Of a stretch of 64,000 nucleotides of DNA, positions 25,089-34,139 are shown one piece after another (positions within the stretch are counted from its first letter, which is position 1; each line of letters starts with the position of its first letter). The notes under the pieces are model-generated. The model was not told where the DNA came from. It worked only from the letters and a program-made list of their open reading frames with translations, and did not search any database. Source of the stretch: Alkalinema sp. CACIAM 70d (GTDB lineage Bacteria; Cyanobacteriota; Cyanobacteriia; Leptolyngbyales; Leptolyngbyaceae). Where the stretch lies: assembly GCA_002148405.1 (NCBI GenBank), contig MUGG01000073.1, forward strand, positions 1 to 64,000, written 5' to 3'. A program made the position numbers and the translations under genes.

Positions 25089-26921
25089 ATGCTAACCAGA
25101 TTGGCTGTCTTTGGTGTTACATTGCTGCTGTGTCATTTGTTCCCCTACCTAACAGGTTACGCCTCAGAAACGCTCAGACCTAATGCAACTCTGGTCTCAG
25201 CCCAAACATTAAGCCCTAAAGCTCAGGCAGATGCGCTGTATCAGCAAGGGAATCAACTCTTTAAAAAGAACCGCTGGCGATTGGCACTGGAAAAATATAA
25301 GCAAGCCCTGTGGATGTATCTGGAAATAGGAGACAAGGGTGCAATTGCAGATACCTTAGTTCAGATTGGAGTCATCGATAACTGGTTGAACCCTGTAGGA
25401 CTGTCTAAAACCAGTGATGTTTCAGCCTATGTAAGACAGGCAGTTGCAACCCGTAAGCAAATCCTGGAGAAGTTGAATTTAAAGGATGAGGGGAATGGGC
25501 GAGAATTCTTTCAGGAGGCGTTAAGAATTCGGAGGGAGATGAAAGATCATGCGGGTGAAGCGGCTGCTCTGCTCAAGCTTGGAGAACTTTATAAAAGCAG
25601 TGGTGAAGAAGCAGACTATAAAACACCAGAAAAGCTCTATGAGAAAGCTATTCATATCTATCAGGAACTGGGAGATCAAGCCAAACAACGAGATACACTC
25701 ATCAAACTCGGTAATTTCATTGCAAGTAGACTGGGCGAAGATTCAGCACAGGCTGTCGCTGTATTTGAGCGAGCTTTAACGATTTACCCAGCCAATAGCA
25801 AGGGAAGAATGGAAACCCTAGTTAAGCTGGCGGAAAAGGGCGACGATTTTCCGCCCCAGTACTGTTCTACGCTTCAACATATGGAATACTGTGAGCAATC
25901 GCTAGCGATTACTCGTGTATTAGGGGATAAAGCAGCTGAACAAGATATTTTCAGCAAAATTGTGCTAGCTTTACCAGGTTTTTTAAAATCTAGCGATAGT
26001 GGTGCAACGGATGATGAAATTTTCCAACAAACTCTTTGGCAGGTTAATGATTTATATCAAATTAAAGCTGACAGAGATGCCATCCGACAGATATCATTGC
26101 AACTAACGCAGGTATACTACGATCCCAGTCTTGATAATCCTGAAAAGGAAGAAATGTATAGTCGAATTAATCAACTACGCAAACGTGCTATTGCGATTTA
26201 TCAAAATAGTGGCGACCAGAGGGAAGTTGCAGACACTTTGTTGAAGTTTGTTGAGTTGTACATACAGTTAGATATTCCATATAAGGATTTCTCAACCACA
26301 TTAGTGCTCAAAGAAGCCCTAGAGATTTATCAAAAATTGGGAGATAAGCGAGGAGAGGCGCGGGCACTATACTTGATGGCTGTGACTACCGGTTGCGCCG
26401 AGTATTTAGCGAAAAAGGGTGAGTTTGGTGCCTGTAAACCAGAGCAAGCATTGGACTTATTGCAGAAGTCATTGGCACTGTATCGGCAACTGGGCGATCG
26501 CGCAGGAGAAGCCCAAGTCCTCTCAGAAATGGCGTCGAACTATATAGCAAATAGACGTCGCGGTATGGATGTGGCAAAAGCGAATAAAGCACTAGAGCTT
26601 TATCAACAGGCTTCAGCTATCTACAAAGCTATTGGTGAGAAGACTAAAGGGGCAGAAGCGCTATTTAGTGTTGCGGATATCTACCGAAGATTGAAGCGTT
26701 TTGACTTAGCGAGACAGGTTTATCACCAAGCACTAATCCTTACAGATGGTTTTTTAGGGGAAGGGAATAGTATTTATTGCTTGATGGCTGATGTTGGCTC
26801 TATGGATGATCGTTTTGATTTGAATGGATATTTAAGGCTGAGCGACTCATATTTAAGTTATATCGGCAGGGGATGTGGACAGGGCGATGCTGGAAAAGTG
26901 AAACCGAGACCCGGTAGATAA
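25089..26921 (+). CDS. Exported TPR protein without CHAT domain
   Basis: The ATG at 25089 (MLTRLAVFGVTLLLCHLF) is chosen over a GTG at 25080; the product is 610 aa. A signal peptide ends near LVSAQ. TPR-type repeats run along the chain, starting with ADALYQQGNQLFKKNRWRLA and including FFQEALRIRREMKDHAGEAA, YQKLGDKRGEARALYLMA and LYRQLGDRAGEAQVLSEMAS. They are less regular than in the neighbouring CHAT proteins. The protein stops soon after the last repeats, with no CHAT His or Cys motif. The family resemblance and position suggest it is an adaptor or binding partner in the same system. It is followed 96 bases later by a TPR-CHAT gene. Confidence 0.8.
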   Translation: MLTRLAVFGVTLLLCHLFPYLTGYASETLRPNATLVSAQTLSPKAQADALYQQGNQLFKKNRWRLALEKYKQALWMYLEIGDKGAIADTLVQIGVIDNWLNPVGLSKTSDVSAYVRQAVATRKQILEKLNLKDEGNGREFFQEALRIRREMKDHAGEAAALLKLGELYKSSGEEADYKTPEKLYEKAIHIYQELGDQAKQRDTLIKLGNFIASRLGEDSAQAVAVFERALTIYPANSKGRMETLVKLAEKGDDFPPQYCSTLQHMEYCEQSLAITRVLGDKAAEQDIFSKIVLALPGFLKSSDSGATDDEIFQQTLWQVNDLYQIKADRDAIRQISLQLTQVYYDPSLDNPEKEEMYSRINQLRKRAIAIYQNSGDQREVADTLLKFVELYIQLDIPYKDFSTTLVLKEALEIYQKLGDKRGEARALYLMAVTTGCAEYLAKKGEFGACKPEQALDLLQKSLALYRQLGDRAGEAQVLSEMASNYIANRRRGMDVAKANKALELYQQASAIYKAIGEKTKGAEALFSVADIYRRLKRFDLARQVYHQALILTDGFLGEGNSIYCLMADVGSMDDRFDLNGYLRLSDSYLSYIGRGCGQGDAGKVKPRPGR

Positions 26922-27017
26922 TGAAACTCCTTACCCAGAAAGAAAAGTTTCCCGAAATGAAATGAATTGAAAACACTCATATGAAAAACTGAGTTCATAG
27001 CAACCAAGTGATTCAAT

Positions 27018-29924
27018 ATGGTGCAGGTGCCCTACTCCTTGCTGGTTTCATTAGCATGGCTATTTTTTCTACCTCTCGAAATGGCTCTTTCGCTAAACCA
27101 ATCTCATTTGACAGAGGAAGCCACGATTTTCACAGAATCAAGCGATCAGAAGTCTCAGGCAGCCCAACTTGCCCAGGAGGGCAATCGTTATAAAGACCAG
27201 AAACGCTATCAGAAGGCACTCGCCACCTATCAAAAAGCCCTGGCAAGGTATCGAAAGCTTTTGGATAAAGCCAGTGAGGCTGACCTTTTGCAGCGTATTG
27301 GCAGCGTTTATGAAAACCTTGATAAAGTTTCTGATGCGCTACAAGTTTATCAACAGGCATTAACGATTTATCGGCAGCTGGGCGATCGTTTCCAGGAGGC
27401 ATCTGCTCTAGTTAATGTCGGTGCAATGCTGGAGCTAAGTGATAACTATCCTCAAGCACTGGAAGCATATAAACAGGCATTGTCAATTCGTCAATCGCTG
27501 AATGATCTTAAAGGAGCAGCTAGAACCGTCATTAGCATTGGCGGTGTCTACTATCAACAGGGCCAGTTACAGCAAGCACTAGAGACTTATCAACGGGCAT
27601 TGCTTCTAAACCAAAAGGTGGGCGATCGTATTGGTGAAGGACGCAGCCTGACTAATCTAGGAATGACTTACAACGATCTGGGAAAATATCACCTGGCCTT
27701 GGCAACCTTCCAGCAATCTCTTACGATCTTTCAGCAGCAAGGTAATTTGCCTGAAATTGGTGCAATATTCAATAGTTTAGGACTGGTTCATACCAATTTG
27801 GGTCAATACGACCAGGCATTAGCCTTTTTCCAGAAAGCATTGGCGATTTGGCAGCAATTAGAGAATCGATCTGAGCAAGGCTACGTTCTACTCAATATGG
27901 GTCCTGTTTATATCAGGACGCAGCAATATCCGAAAGCTCTCGATACTGGTGAACACGCATTGCGGTTATTTCAACTTTTAGGTGATCGTGAAGGGCAAGC
28001 CGCAACCCTGAACAATCAAGGTTACGCTTACAACAAATTAGGGCAGCGAACAAAAGCACTTGAATCGCTCTATCAGTCTTTGAGACTATTTCAGGCATTG
28101 GGCGATCAGTTAGGTGAAGGGAATGTCCTGGATAGCCTGGGTAGCACTTATCGAGATGCTAAACAGTATGCAACAGCACTGAACTATTATCATCAAGCTC
28201 TGATGGTCACCTCGCAAACGGGCGATCGTGCTGCTGCTGCCTTAACCCTCAGTAACCAGGGAGAACTGTTCAAATTACAGAACCAGTCTGTCTTAGCCAT
28301 CTTCTTCTACAAGCAATCCATTAACATTACTGAATCCATTCGAGCAGAACTAAAAAGTTTGCCGCTGGCAACGCAGCAACTTTATACCCAAACCATTGCC
28401 GATCGCTACCGCACTTTAGCTGACCTATTGCTCCAGCAAGATCGGGTGCTTGAGGCCCAGCAAGTGCTTGATTTACTCAAGGTGCAGGAGTTACAGGACT
28501 ACCTACAAAATGTGCGCGGTGGCGAGCAAAACTTGTATGAATTACCGCCAGAGCAAGCCATTCTGAAGAAATACAACGAGTTGCAGAAGTCTGCTATTCA
28601 ACTGGGTCAGGAACTGGCAGATCTGCGAAAGATTCCCGACACCAATCGCACTCCAGCCCAGCAACAACGAATTACCCAACTGGTGAAACTTCAGGATGAG
28701 TTAAACCAGCAGTTCAATGCCTTTACCGATCGCAGTGATGTCGTGGCTCTAGTCAAACAACTGACGCCCACCGTGCTGCGGCAAACCCTAGACCTGACCC
28801 AACTGGATGCCCTGCGCAATGATTTGCGTCAACTCAACGCGGTACTGCTTTATCCCCTCGTGCTAGACGATCGCCTAGAATTGGTGATTACGACCCCTGA
28901 TTCTCCGCCCCTACGTCGCACAGTCAGCATTAAACGAGAGGAATTGAACGCTACCATTGTCGAATTCCGCCGCGCCCTGCAAGATCCTGGCAGCGATGCC
29001 AAATCCCCTGCCCAAAAGCTCTATTCCTGGCTGATCAAACCTCTAGAAGCGGATCTGAAACAGGCAAACGCAAAAACCATCATCTACGCTCCCGATGGAC
29101 AGTTGCGCTACATCCCCCTACAAGCCCTACATGATAGTCAGCAATGGCTGGTGCAGCGTTATCGCATTAACAACATCACTGCGCGTTCCTTCACCGAATT
29201 TAAAACTCAGCCAATCAAGCAACCGCATATTTTGGCAGGTGCATTTGCCAAAGGTGAGTACACGTTTCAGGTGGGCGATCGCTCACTCACGTTCAGAGGT
29301 TTACCCTTTGCTGGAAGTGAGGTCGATGCTCTGGCTGCTCTGGTACCTACTACCAAAAAACTGGTTGACCAGCTATTCAATCGAGACACCACCACGACCC
29401 AAATGAATGAGTTTAATGTGGTGCATCTGGCGACTCATGCCAACTTTGTTCCGGGAATCGCCACTGACTCCTTCATCGTCTTCGGCAATGGGGAAAAAGC
29501 CACCCTCAAAGACATTGAAAGCTGGTCATTAAACAATGTCGATCTTGTAGTGCTCAGTGCCTGTGAAACCGGTCTAGGGGGCAAATTTGGTAACGGTGAA
29601 GAAGTCTTGGGCCTAGGTTATCAATTCCAAAATCGAGGGGCAAAAGCCGCGATCGCCTCTCTCTGGTCTGTCGATGATGGGGGTACAGAAACACTAATGA
29701 CTGCTTTTTATCAAGCACTCAAGCAAGGCAACCTCACCAAAGCAGAAGCGCTCCAGAAAGCCCAGATTGCAATTATTACAGGTAAATCCCAGCACCATGA
29801 ACCTAGTACCCCTCGAACTAGCGTTGTTTACAACCCTGGCTCTGGCCAAAACGCGACCCTGACCCGTAACCTCAGCCACCCCTACTACTGGGCACCCTTT
29901 ATTCTGATCGGCAATGGATTGTAG
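27018..29924 (+). CDS. Exported TPR-CHAT protease
   Basis: The protein is 968 aa. The N-terminus MVQVPYSLLVSLAWLFFLPL is a hydrophobic signal or anchor. About residues 50-430 hold nine or ten TPRs of 40 residues (YQKALATYQKALARYRKL, LGDRFQEASALVNVGA, and others), more diverged than in the 19628 gene. A Gln-rich helical spacer (about 440-570) leads to the CHAT domain (about 640-968), with catalytic His807 (HLATHANF) and Cys849 (VLSACETG). The C-terminus TSVVYNPGSGQNA...SHPYYWAPFILIGNGL is nearly the same as in the other TPR-CHAT protein, so the two are paralogues. The ATG of the next gene lies within or just after its 3' end, which suggests co-expression. Confidence 0.88.
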   Translation: MVQVPYSLLVSLAWLFFLPLEMALSLNQSHLTEEATIFTESSDQKSQAAQLAQEGNRYKDQKRYQKALATYQKALARYRKLLDKASEADLLQRIGSVYENLDKVSDALQVYQQALTIYRQLGDRFQEASALVNVGAMLELSDNYPQALEAYKQALSIRQSLNDLKGAARTVISIGGVYYQQGQLQQALETYQRALLLNQKVGDRIGEGRSLTNLGMTYNDLGKYHLALATFQQSLTIFQQQGNLPEIGAIFNSLGLVHTNLGQYDQALAFFQKALAIWQQLENRSEQGYVLLNMGPVYIRTQQYPKALDTGEHALRLFQLLGDREGQAATLNNQGYAYNKLGQRTKALESLYQSLRLFQALGDQLGEGNVLDSLGSTYRDAKQYATALNYYHQALMVTSQTGDRAAAALTLSNQGELFKLQNQSVLAIFFYKQSINITESIRAELKSLPLATQQLYTQTIADRYRTLADLLLQQDRVLEAQQVLDLLKVQELQDYLQNVRGGEQNLYELPPEQAILKKYNELQKSAIQLGQELADLRKIPDTNRTPAQQQRITQLVKLQDELNQQFNAFTDRSDVVALVKQLTPTVLRQTLDLTQLDALRNDLRQLNAVLLYPLVLDDRLELVITTPDSPPLRRTVSIKREELNATIVEFRRALQDPGSDAKSPAQKLYSWLIKPLEADLKQANAKTIIYAPDGQLRYIPLQALHDSQQWLVQRYRINNITARSFTEFKTQPIKQPHILAGAFAKGEYTFQVGDRSLTFRGLPFAGSEVDALAALVPTTKKLVDQLFNRDTTTTQMNEFNVVHLATHANFVPGIATDSFIVFGNGEKATLKDIESWSLNNVDLVVLSACETGLGGKFGNGEEVLGLGYQFQNRGAKAAIASLWSVDDGGTETLMTAFYQALKQGNLTKAEALQKAQIAIITGKSQHHEPSTPRTSVVYNPGSGQNATLTRNLSHPYYWAPFILIGNGL

Positions 29925-29955
29925 AGTAAACACAGGAGTTGTAATATCCCCACCC

Positions 29956-31230
29956 ATGGCTGAAGAACTCGAACTTGCCATCCAGCAATACGCCACCGCC
30001 CTAGACGCCCTGATTCATCCCCCCGAAGCCCCCGAAGCTCCACCCCTCGAAGCTCCATCTCCCGAAGCTCAAGTCCTAGCAGTTCTCATTGCCCGCGATC
30101 GCGTCCAAACCGCCCTAACTGCCCCCAATTCCTCCCTCTCTCCCGCCCTCCTCTGCCAAATCCCCCCCCTCGACAAAACCCTCAAACAACACACCGCGAT
30201 CGTCGCCCCCTACACCCAATCCGCCGACTGGCGAGCCAGCTTCCACCCCGACCCCAACGCCTGGTGGTGGCACCTCGAATCCCCAAAAAGCCCCTGGAGC
30301 GATCGGCTCGACTGGATTTGGACAGCAGCCTCCCTCACCTGCCTCACCGTCTCCCTGGGCCTCATCGGTGACATCGCCCCCCGCTTCCTAAGCGGCACCC
30401 CCGACACCTTTGGAGCCTTCACCGTCAGCGCCCAAAGCATCCTCACCCTGCTCACTGCTGGCGGAGCCCTCACCAAAACCGGCCAAGAAGCGCTTAAACG
30501 CAGCCTCAAACAGATTAACTGCCCCGAAAAATACTGGCCTGCCCTAGGCTTCACCGGATCGATCGTCCTTGTAGGGGGGCTTTTCACCCTCAGACAATCC
30601 CTGCCCCAAATTGCCACCACCTTCTACACCAACCCCGGCATCACCAGCTATCGCAACGGCGACTGGAGCACTGCCGAAGAACAATTCAACCGCGCCCTCA
30701 AACTCAACCCCGAAGACGCCCAAGCCCACTTTCAACTCGGTAATCTCTACGAAGATCTGCAACTCCCCGACCAAGCCCGACCCCAATATCGCCTTGCCAT
30801 TCAAGGCGGAGAACCCGCCGCCATCAACAACCTAGCCCGCCTCCACATTCTTAAAAAAGACTACGGAGCCGCTGTCGCATTGCTTTTGAAAGCACTAGAT
30901 ATCGATCGTAAACAACCCCTCAATCCCCAAGCAAAACACGCAGTTTTGAAAAACTTGGGATGGGCAAGATTAAAACAAAAAAACTATCCTAATGCTGAAG
31001 CCCGATTACTAGAAGCGATCGATCTCCATAGCCAACATCAATTCACCCGCGACGAGATTGCCGACCCTCATTGTCTACTCGCCCAGGTATTAGATGCCCA
31101 AAAAGAAACCCAAGAGGCATTGGCTCATTGGAAAATTTGCAATCAAAATGCCAACATTACCATTCCCGAACAGGATGAATGGGTAGCGATCGCGCAAAAA
31201 CGTCTTATCCCTAACCTCCCCCGCAAATAA
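29956..31230 (+). CDS. Membrane-anchored TPR protein
   Basis: The preferred start is the ATG at 29956 (MAEELELAIQQYATALDA), giving 424 aa. An in-frame ATG at 29914 overlaps the CHAT stop and is an alternative. The N-terminal 125 residues are Pro/Ala-rich and soluble. Two membrane helices follow, at about residues 125-150 (LTCLTVSLGLIGDIA) and about 195-215 (ALGFTGSIVLVGGLFTL). The C-terminal part has TPRs (YRNGDWSTAEEQFNRALKLN, YEDLQLPDQARPQYRLAI, LLLKALDIDRK). A related design, helices then TPRs, is common downstream of cyanobacterial CHAT genes. It may hold TPR surfaces near the membrane for the exported proteases; this is inferred. It lies 12 bases before the next gene. Confidence 0.78.
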   Translation: MAEELELAIQQYATALDALIHPPEAPEAPPLEAPSPEAQVLAVLIARDRVQTALTAPNSSLSPALLCQIPPLDKTLKQHTAIVAPYTQSADWRASFHPDPNAWWWHLESPKSPWSDRLDWIWTAASLTCLTVSLGLIGDIAPRFLSGTPDTFGAFTVSAQSILTLLTAGGALTKTGQEALKRSLKQINCPEKYWPALGFTGSIVLVGGLFTLRQSLPQIATTFYTNPGITSYRNGDWSTAEEQFNRALKLNPEDAQAHFQLGNLYEDLQLPDQARPQYRLAIQGGEPAAINNLARLHILKKDYGAAVALLLKALDIDRKQPLNPQAKHAVLKNLGWARLKQKNYPNAEARLLEAIDLHSQHQFTRDEIADPHCLLAQVLDAQKETQEALAHWKICNQNANITIPEQDEWVAIAQKRLIPNLPRK

Positions 31231-31242
31231 CCTGTCACCACC

Positions 31243-32403
31243 ATGCGAACACTGACTTCGATCGGCCTACTCACTAGCCTCACCCTCCTACCCATTGCCC
31301 CCGTCGTCGCCCAAACTGCCAGAATCTACTCCATTTCAGGCCGTGGCAAAGTCTTGATTCAACGGGAAAACAAAAACAACTGGCTACCCGCCCGTCCTGG
31401 CACAGAACTCTATAAAGGCGATCAAATTTTCCCCGATCGTAAAGTCAAAGCTTATGTGCGTTGTCCTGACCAAAGCAAACCGAGTTTGGTTGGAGCCGGT
31501 GTATCCTCAGGATTAGGTACCATTTGTACTGTTTGGGCCGATCGCGTGAATCGAGGTTCCCAGGCCGCAGAAACGATCGGCGGTTTAGATCCCACCATCC
31601 CTTACCTCATCGCCCCTCGCCATACCCTGCTGTTAAACCACCAACCCCTTCTCCGCTGGAATCCCGTGGTCGGTGCCTCGGAGTATGTCGTAGAAGTCAG
31701 CAGCCCTACGGGTCGCCTCTGGCAAACCAAAACCAAAGAAACCCAACTCCGCTACGCTGGCAAAGCCCTGCAACCCGGTATCCCTTACACCGTAACCATT
31801 CGCACTAACACAGGCAAATCCTCCCAAAACGATCGTCGGCCTCAGCAGACCCAGTCCGCGACGGCTTTAGACTTTAGAATTCTCCGTTCTACCGAACTCC
31901 AAGCCGTTCAAACCGAAGTGGCTAAAATTTCCGCCAAACCGCCCACAACCCTGGCAGATGCCCTGGAATTGGCTAACTTCTACGGAAACTACGTTCTCCC
32001 AGAAACCGCCATTGCAGACTACCAACTATCCGCTCAGACGTTGCCCACCTACAGCTTGACCAGCGACGCGATCGCCGTTTTGGAAACCTTTCTACAACAG
32101 AATTCCCCCTCGCCCAAACTCCATCTCGCCCTAGCAAATCTCTATTGGCAAATCGGCCTAGTCCGGCAAGCAGAAACCCATTATTTACAAACGATCGAAC
32201 AGGTGAAAGATTTAGAAGATTTAGAAGATTGGACGCAAGCTCAATACGGTTTAGGTCAACTCTACATTGCGATCGATAACCCTGAAAAAGCGTTGCAATT
32301 CTACCAACAAGCGAAAACTGGTTATTTCTTTCTAGGAGAAACTGCTTTTGCAGAGCGTCTCCAACGTCGCATCACTGACTTAGAAAACACACTTCAACCA
32401 TGA
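31243..32403 (+). CDS. Exported TPR protein with FecR/Fn3-like N-terminal part
   Basis: The protein is 386 aa. A signal peptide (MRTLTSIGLLTSLTLLPIAP, cleaved near VVAQ) comes first. A beta-rich domain of FecR-like look (GKVLIQRENKNNWLPARPGT, LYKGDQIF) precedes an Fn3-like stretch (LLLNHQPLLRWNPVVGASEY, then PGIPYTVTIRTNTG). The C-terminal half is helical with TPR units (LANLYWQIGLVRQAETHYLQ, YIAIDNPEKALQFYQQAKTG). Spacing of 12 bases from the previous gene indicates one transcription unit. A decayed, internally deleted copy of its 3' half, with its downstream DNA, lies at about 56965-57270, on the far side of the defence island. Confidence 0.8.
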   Translation: MRTLTSIGLLTSLTLLPIAPVVAQTARIYSISGRGKVLIQRENKNNWLPARPGTELYKGDQIFPDRKVKAYVRCPDQSKPSLVGAGVSSGLGTICTVWADRVNRGSQAAETIGGLDPTIPYLIAPRHTLLLNHQPLLRWNPVVGASEYVVEVSSPTGRLWQTKTKETQLRYAGKALQPGIPYTVTIRTNTGKSSQNDRRPQQTQSATALDFRILRSTELQAVQTEVAKISAKPPTTLADALELANFYGNYVLPETAIADYQLSAQTLPTYSLTSDAIAVLETFLQQNSPSPKLHLALANLYWQIGLVRQAETHYLQTIEQVKDLEDLEDWTQAQYGLGQLYIAIDNPEKALQFYQQAKTGYFFLGETAFAERLQRRITDLENTLQP

Positions 32404-32856
32404 TGTAGACCGAGCAGCCCCACCCCGAGTAATAGTGATGGATGAATGATTTTTGAAGAAAATTAGATTCAGGTCAATGGTAATGGGTTGTTTGTGTTGC
32501 TGGTGTTGATTGATCCGAAGGGAATTCGATTGAATAAGATCCCATTGACTGCGGCTTCCAGCATGATTTGAGGAGTCGCCTTGAAATGCACTCCCAGGAA
32601 GGAACATAGCCAAGAATTCCAAATGAGTTCTATATGGATAGACACCAACATGGCTATGCCTCAAAGCCGAAACAAAAATGCAATAAACCAAGCCCAATAG
32701 GCATTTGAGCCATTTTTAATAGATGATTTTGCCAAATTTTCTGAAATATTTATTGCACTCCCATCGAAAGAAATTACTGAAACCTTTTAAGGATTTGGGT
32801 TTGAGGAGTTTTGATTATAAAACAAGGCTGTTATAGAAAATGTTCCCCTCCATGCG
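32404..32856. other. Intergenic region; first ~65 bases duplicated at 57200-57270
   Basis: No gene can be supported. The first part, including AATAGTGATGGATGAATGAT, recurs just after the decayed gene copy at 57200-57270. A minus-strand frame of 105 codons (32380-32697) contains VYPYRTHLEFLAM and SLRINQHQQHKQP and might be a transposase scrap, but I cannot assign it. Confidence 0.4.
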
Positions 32857-33081
32857 TTGGGGGCTGAACTGTGGGTTGGCAACGATCGGGTGGCTCAAAT
32901 TGAACCGGTTCACTGTTTGGGATTGACCGAATCGCAGGTCAAAACATTACTGGTACGGATTTTAGAGGTGTTCTCTCAGCACAGTGGTAGGAAGGTTGAA
33001 CGCTTTCGGTCGTCGGTGGAACTCCATCCCCAGAACTGCCCGATTCGACCCTGTCCGCTTTATCCAGAGGTTAGGCTGTAA
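32857..33081 (+). CDS. Small protein of unknown function, coupled to the next gene
   Basis: The frame is open from a stop just upstream; the best start is TTG at 32857 and no in-frame ATG exists, so the 5' end may be lost. The 74-aa product reads GAELWVGNDRVAQIEPVHCL, then LTESQVKTLLVRILEVFSQH, and ends PIRPCPLYPEVRL. Its TAA overlaps the next ATG (TAATG at 33079-33083). That overlap is good evidence that the frame is translated together with the next gene. No family recognised. Confidence 0.45.
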   Translation: MGAELWVGNDRVAQIEPVHCLGLTESQVKTLLVRILEVFSQHSGRKVERFRSSVELHPQNCPIRPCPLYPEVRL

Positions 33082-33794
33082 TGGAAGTGCAGCAGTTAGA
33101 ACTGGATTTGTGGCAATCCCTGGAAGCGGCTTCTCGCTTTCCAGAGACAGCGGATCTGCGATCGCTCTGTGATGCATTAGAGCAAACACTATCCGATCAC
33201 TCTTTAGCAGAACAGTTGGCGGTGGCTGGGCAGATCTTGATGCAGCTTTCAGAGGTTTATGCAGAACGAGCAAATCTCTTAATGTCTGGGTGGGAGCGTC
33301 GGCATAATCCGGCTGAGCCGGTGGTGAATTTAGATGATTGTGTTGATTTATTCGTCCAATCGTTAGCTCTGGATGTGAGCGATTTGTTTGACGAATCAGA
33401 GCCTGTGCAATACCCGACCCATCGTAAACAACGGTCATCGGCTCAAACTGATGGCTCAGTGGTGGGAGCAGTGGATAAGGAAGCGTTGCTCAATTGGGTC
33501 GATCAACTGGCAGTGGAACCCCCTCTAGATGAGGCTCAGATGGCTGAGCAGATTCAGGATTTGGCCCATGGGGAAAATGTCGAAGAGTGGTCGAGGACGA
33601 TCGGCCATTATTTAGAGAAAGTCCATACATCTAAAAAATTAATTGCACTTCAGCAGGCTCTTGAAATGCCATTAGTGGAAATTTGGTTAGGACTGCTATT
33701 AGGAGGCTTCCGCTTAGAGCAACAAGGGGCGTTTTACAGTGCTCAAGATGCTTGGGTGATCTATGACGATTCAACACCATCATCAATAGGATGA
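33081..33794 (+). CDS. Protein of unknown function (237 aa)
   Basis: The protein starts MEVQQLELDLWQSLEAASRF and is acidic and mostly helical, with segments SLCDALEQTLSDHSLAEQLA, DDCVDLFVQSLALDVSDLFD and LPLVEIWLGLLLGG-like (EMPLVEIWLGLLLGGFRLEQ) near the C-terminus. There is no signal peptide, zinc site or nuclease motif. It is translationally coupled to the small ORF before it. It is the last plus-strand gene before the minus-strand defence-type island. I do not recognise the family; adaptor-like helical proteins of this size occur in many mobile elements, but that is not evidence of function. Confidence 0.6.
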   Translation: MEVQQLELDLWQSLEAASRFPETADLRSLCDALEQTLSDHSLAEQLAVAGQILMQLSEVYAERANLLMSGWERRHNPAEPVVNLDDCVDLFVQSLALDVSDLFDESEPVQYPTHRKQRSSAQTDGSVVGAVDKEALLNWVDQLAVEPPLDEAQMAEQIQDLAHGENVEEWSRTIGHYLEKVHTSKKLIALQQALEMPLVEIWLGLLLGGFRLEQQGAFYSAQDAWVIYDDSTPSSIG

Positions 33795-34139
33795 ACTTTC
33801 GCTAGTATCAAGCTAGACCTCGTCCATCTTGAGAACTGGAGTTCTTTCAGCAGAATAGGTATGCACTGAACGACTACCGCCAGTTGACATAACAGGCTGT
33901 TGCAAGTGGTTCTGGAACGGTGGTAGCAGAGTCCTGAAAGCTTTCGGAAAGAAGCCCTCAGGGTGAACCATGCTAGCACCTCAGAACAATTGTCCACCGT
34001 CTACGAAATCAGTCAAGATAAAAATGCCATGCAAACCGGACAGAATATACAAAGCATCATAACTCGGTGAAGCGGTACAATCAAACACGGTGGTGAACTT
34101 GAGTGTGTTGCTCCCCCCTGATTGGTAGGTTGAGGGCAT
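33795..34139. other. Gene-free stretch, possibly structured RNA or intron debris
   Basis: No convincing ORF on either strand. The plus strand has GAAAGCTTTCGG, AGCCCTCAGGGTGAACCATG and CTAGCACCTCAGAAC, then GGTGGTGAACTTGAGTGTG. This gives me the impression of the 5' domain of a group II intron, but I see no reverse transcriptase and no domain V-like hairpin. It separates the plus-strand pair from the 3' end of the defence island. Confidence 0.25.

Noticed and set aside
32380..32697. Possible transposase fragment on the minus strand
   Set aside because: A few segments looked protein-like, but there is no catalytic motif, no inverted ends and no clear family, so it is only mentioned as uncertain.
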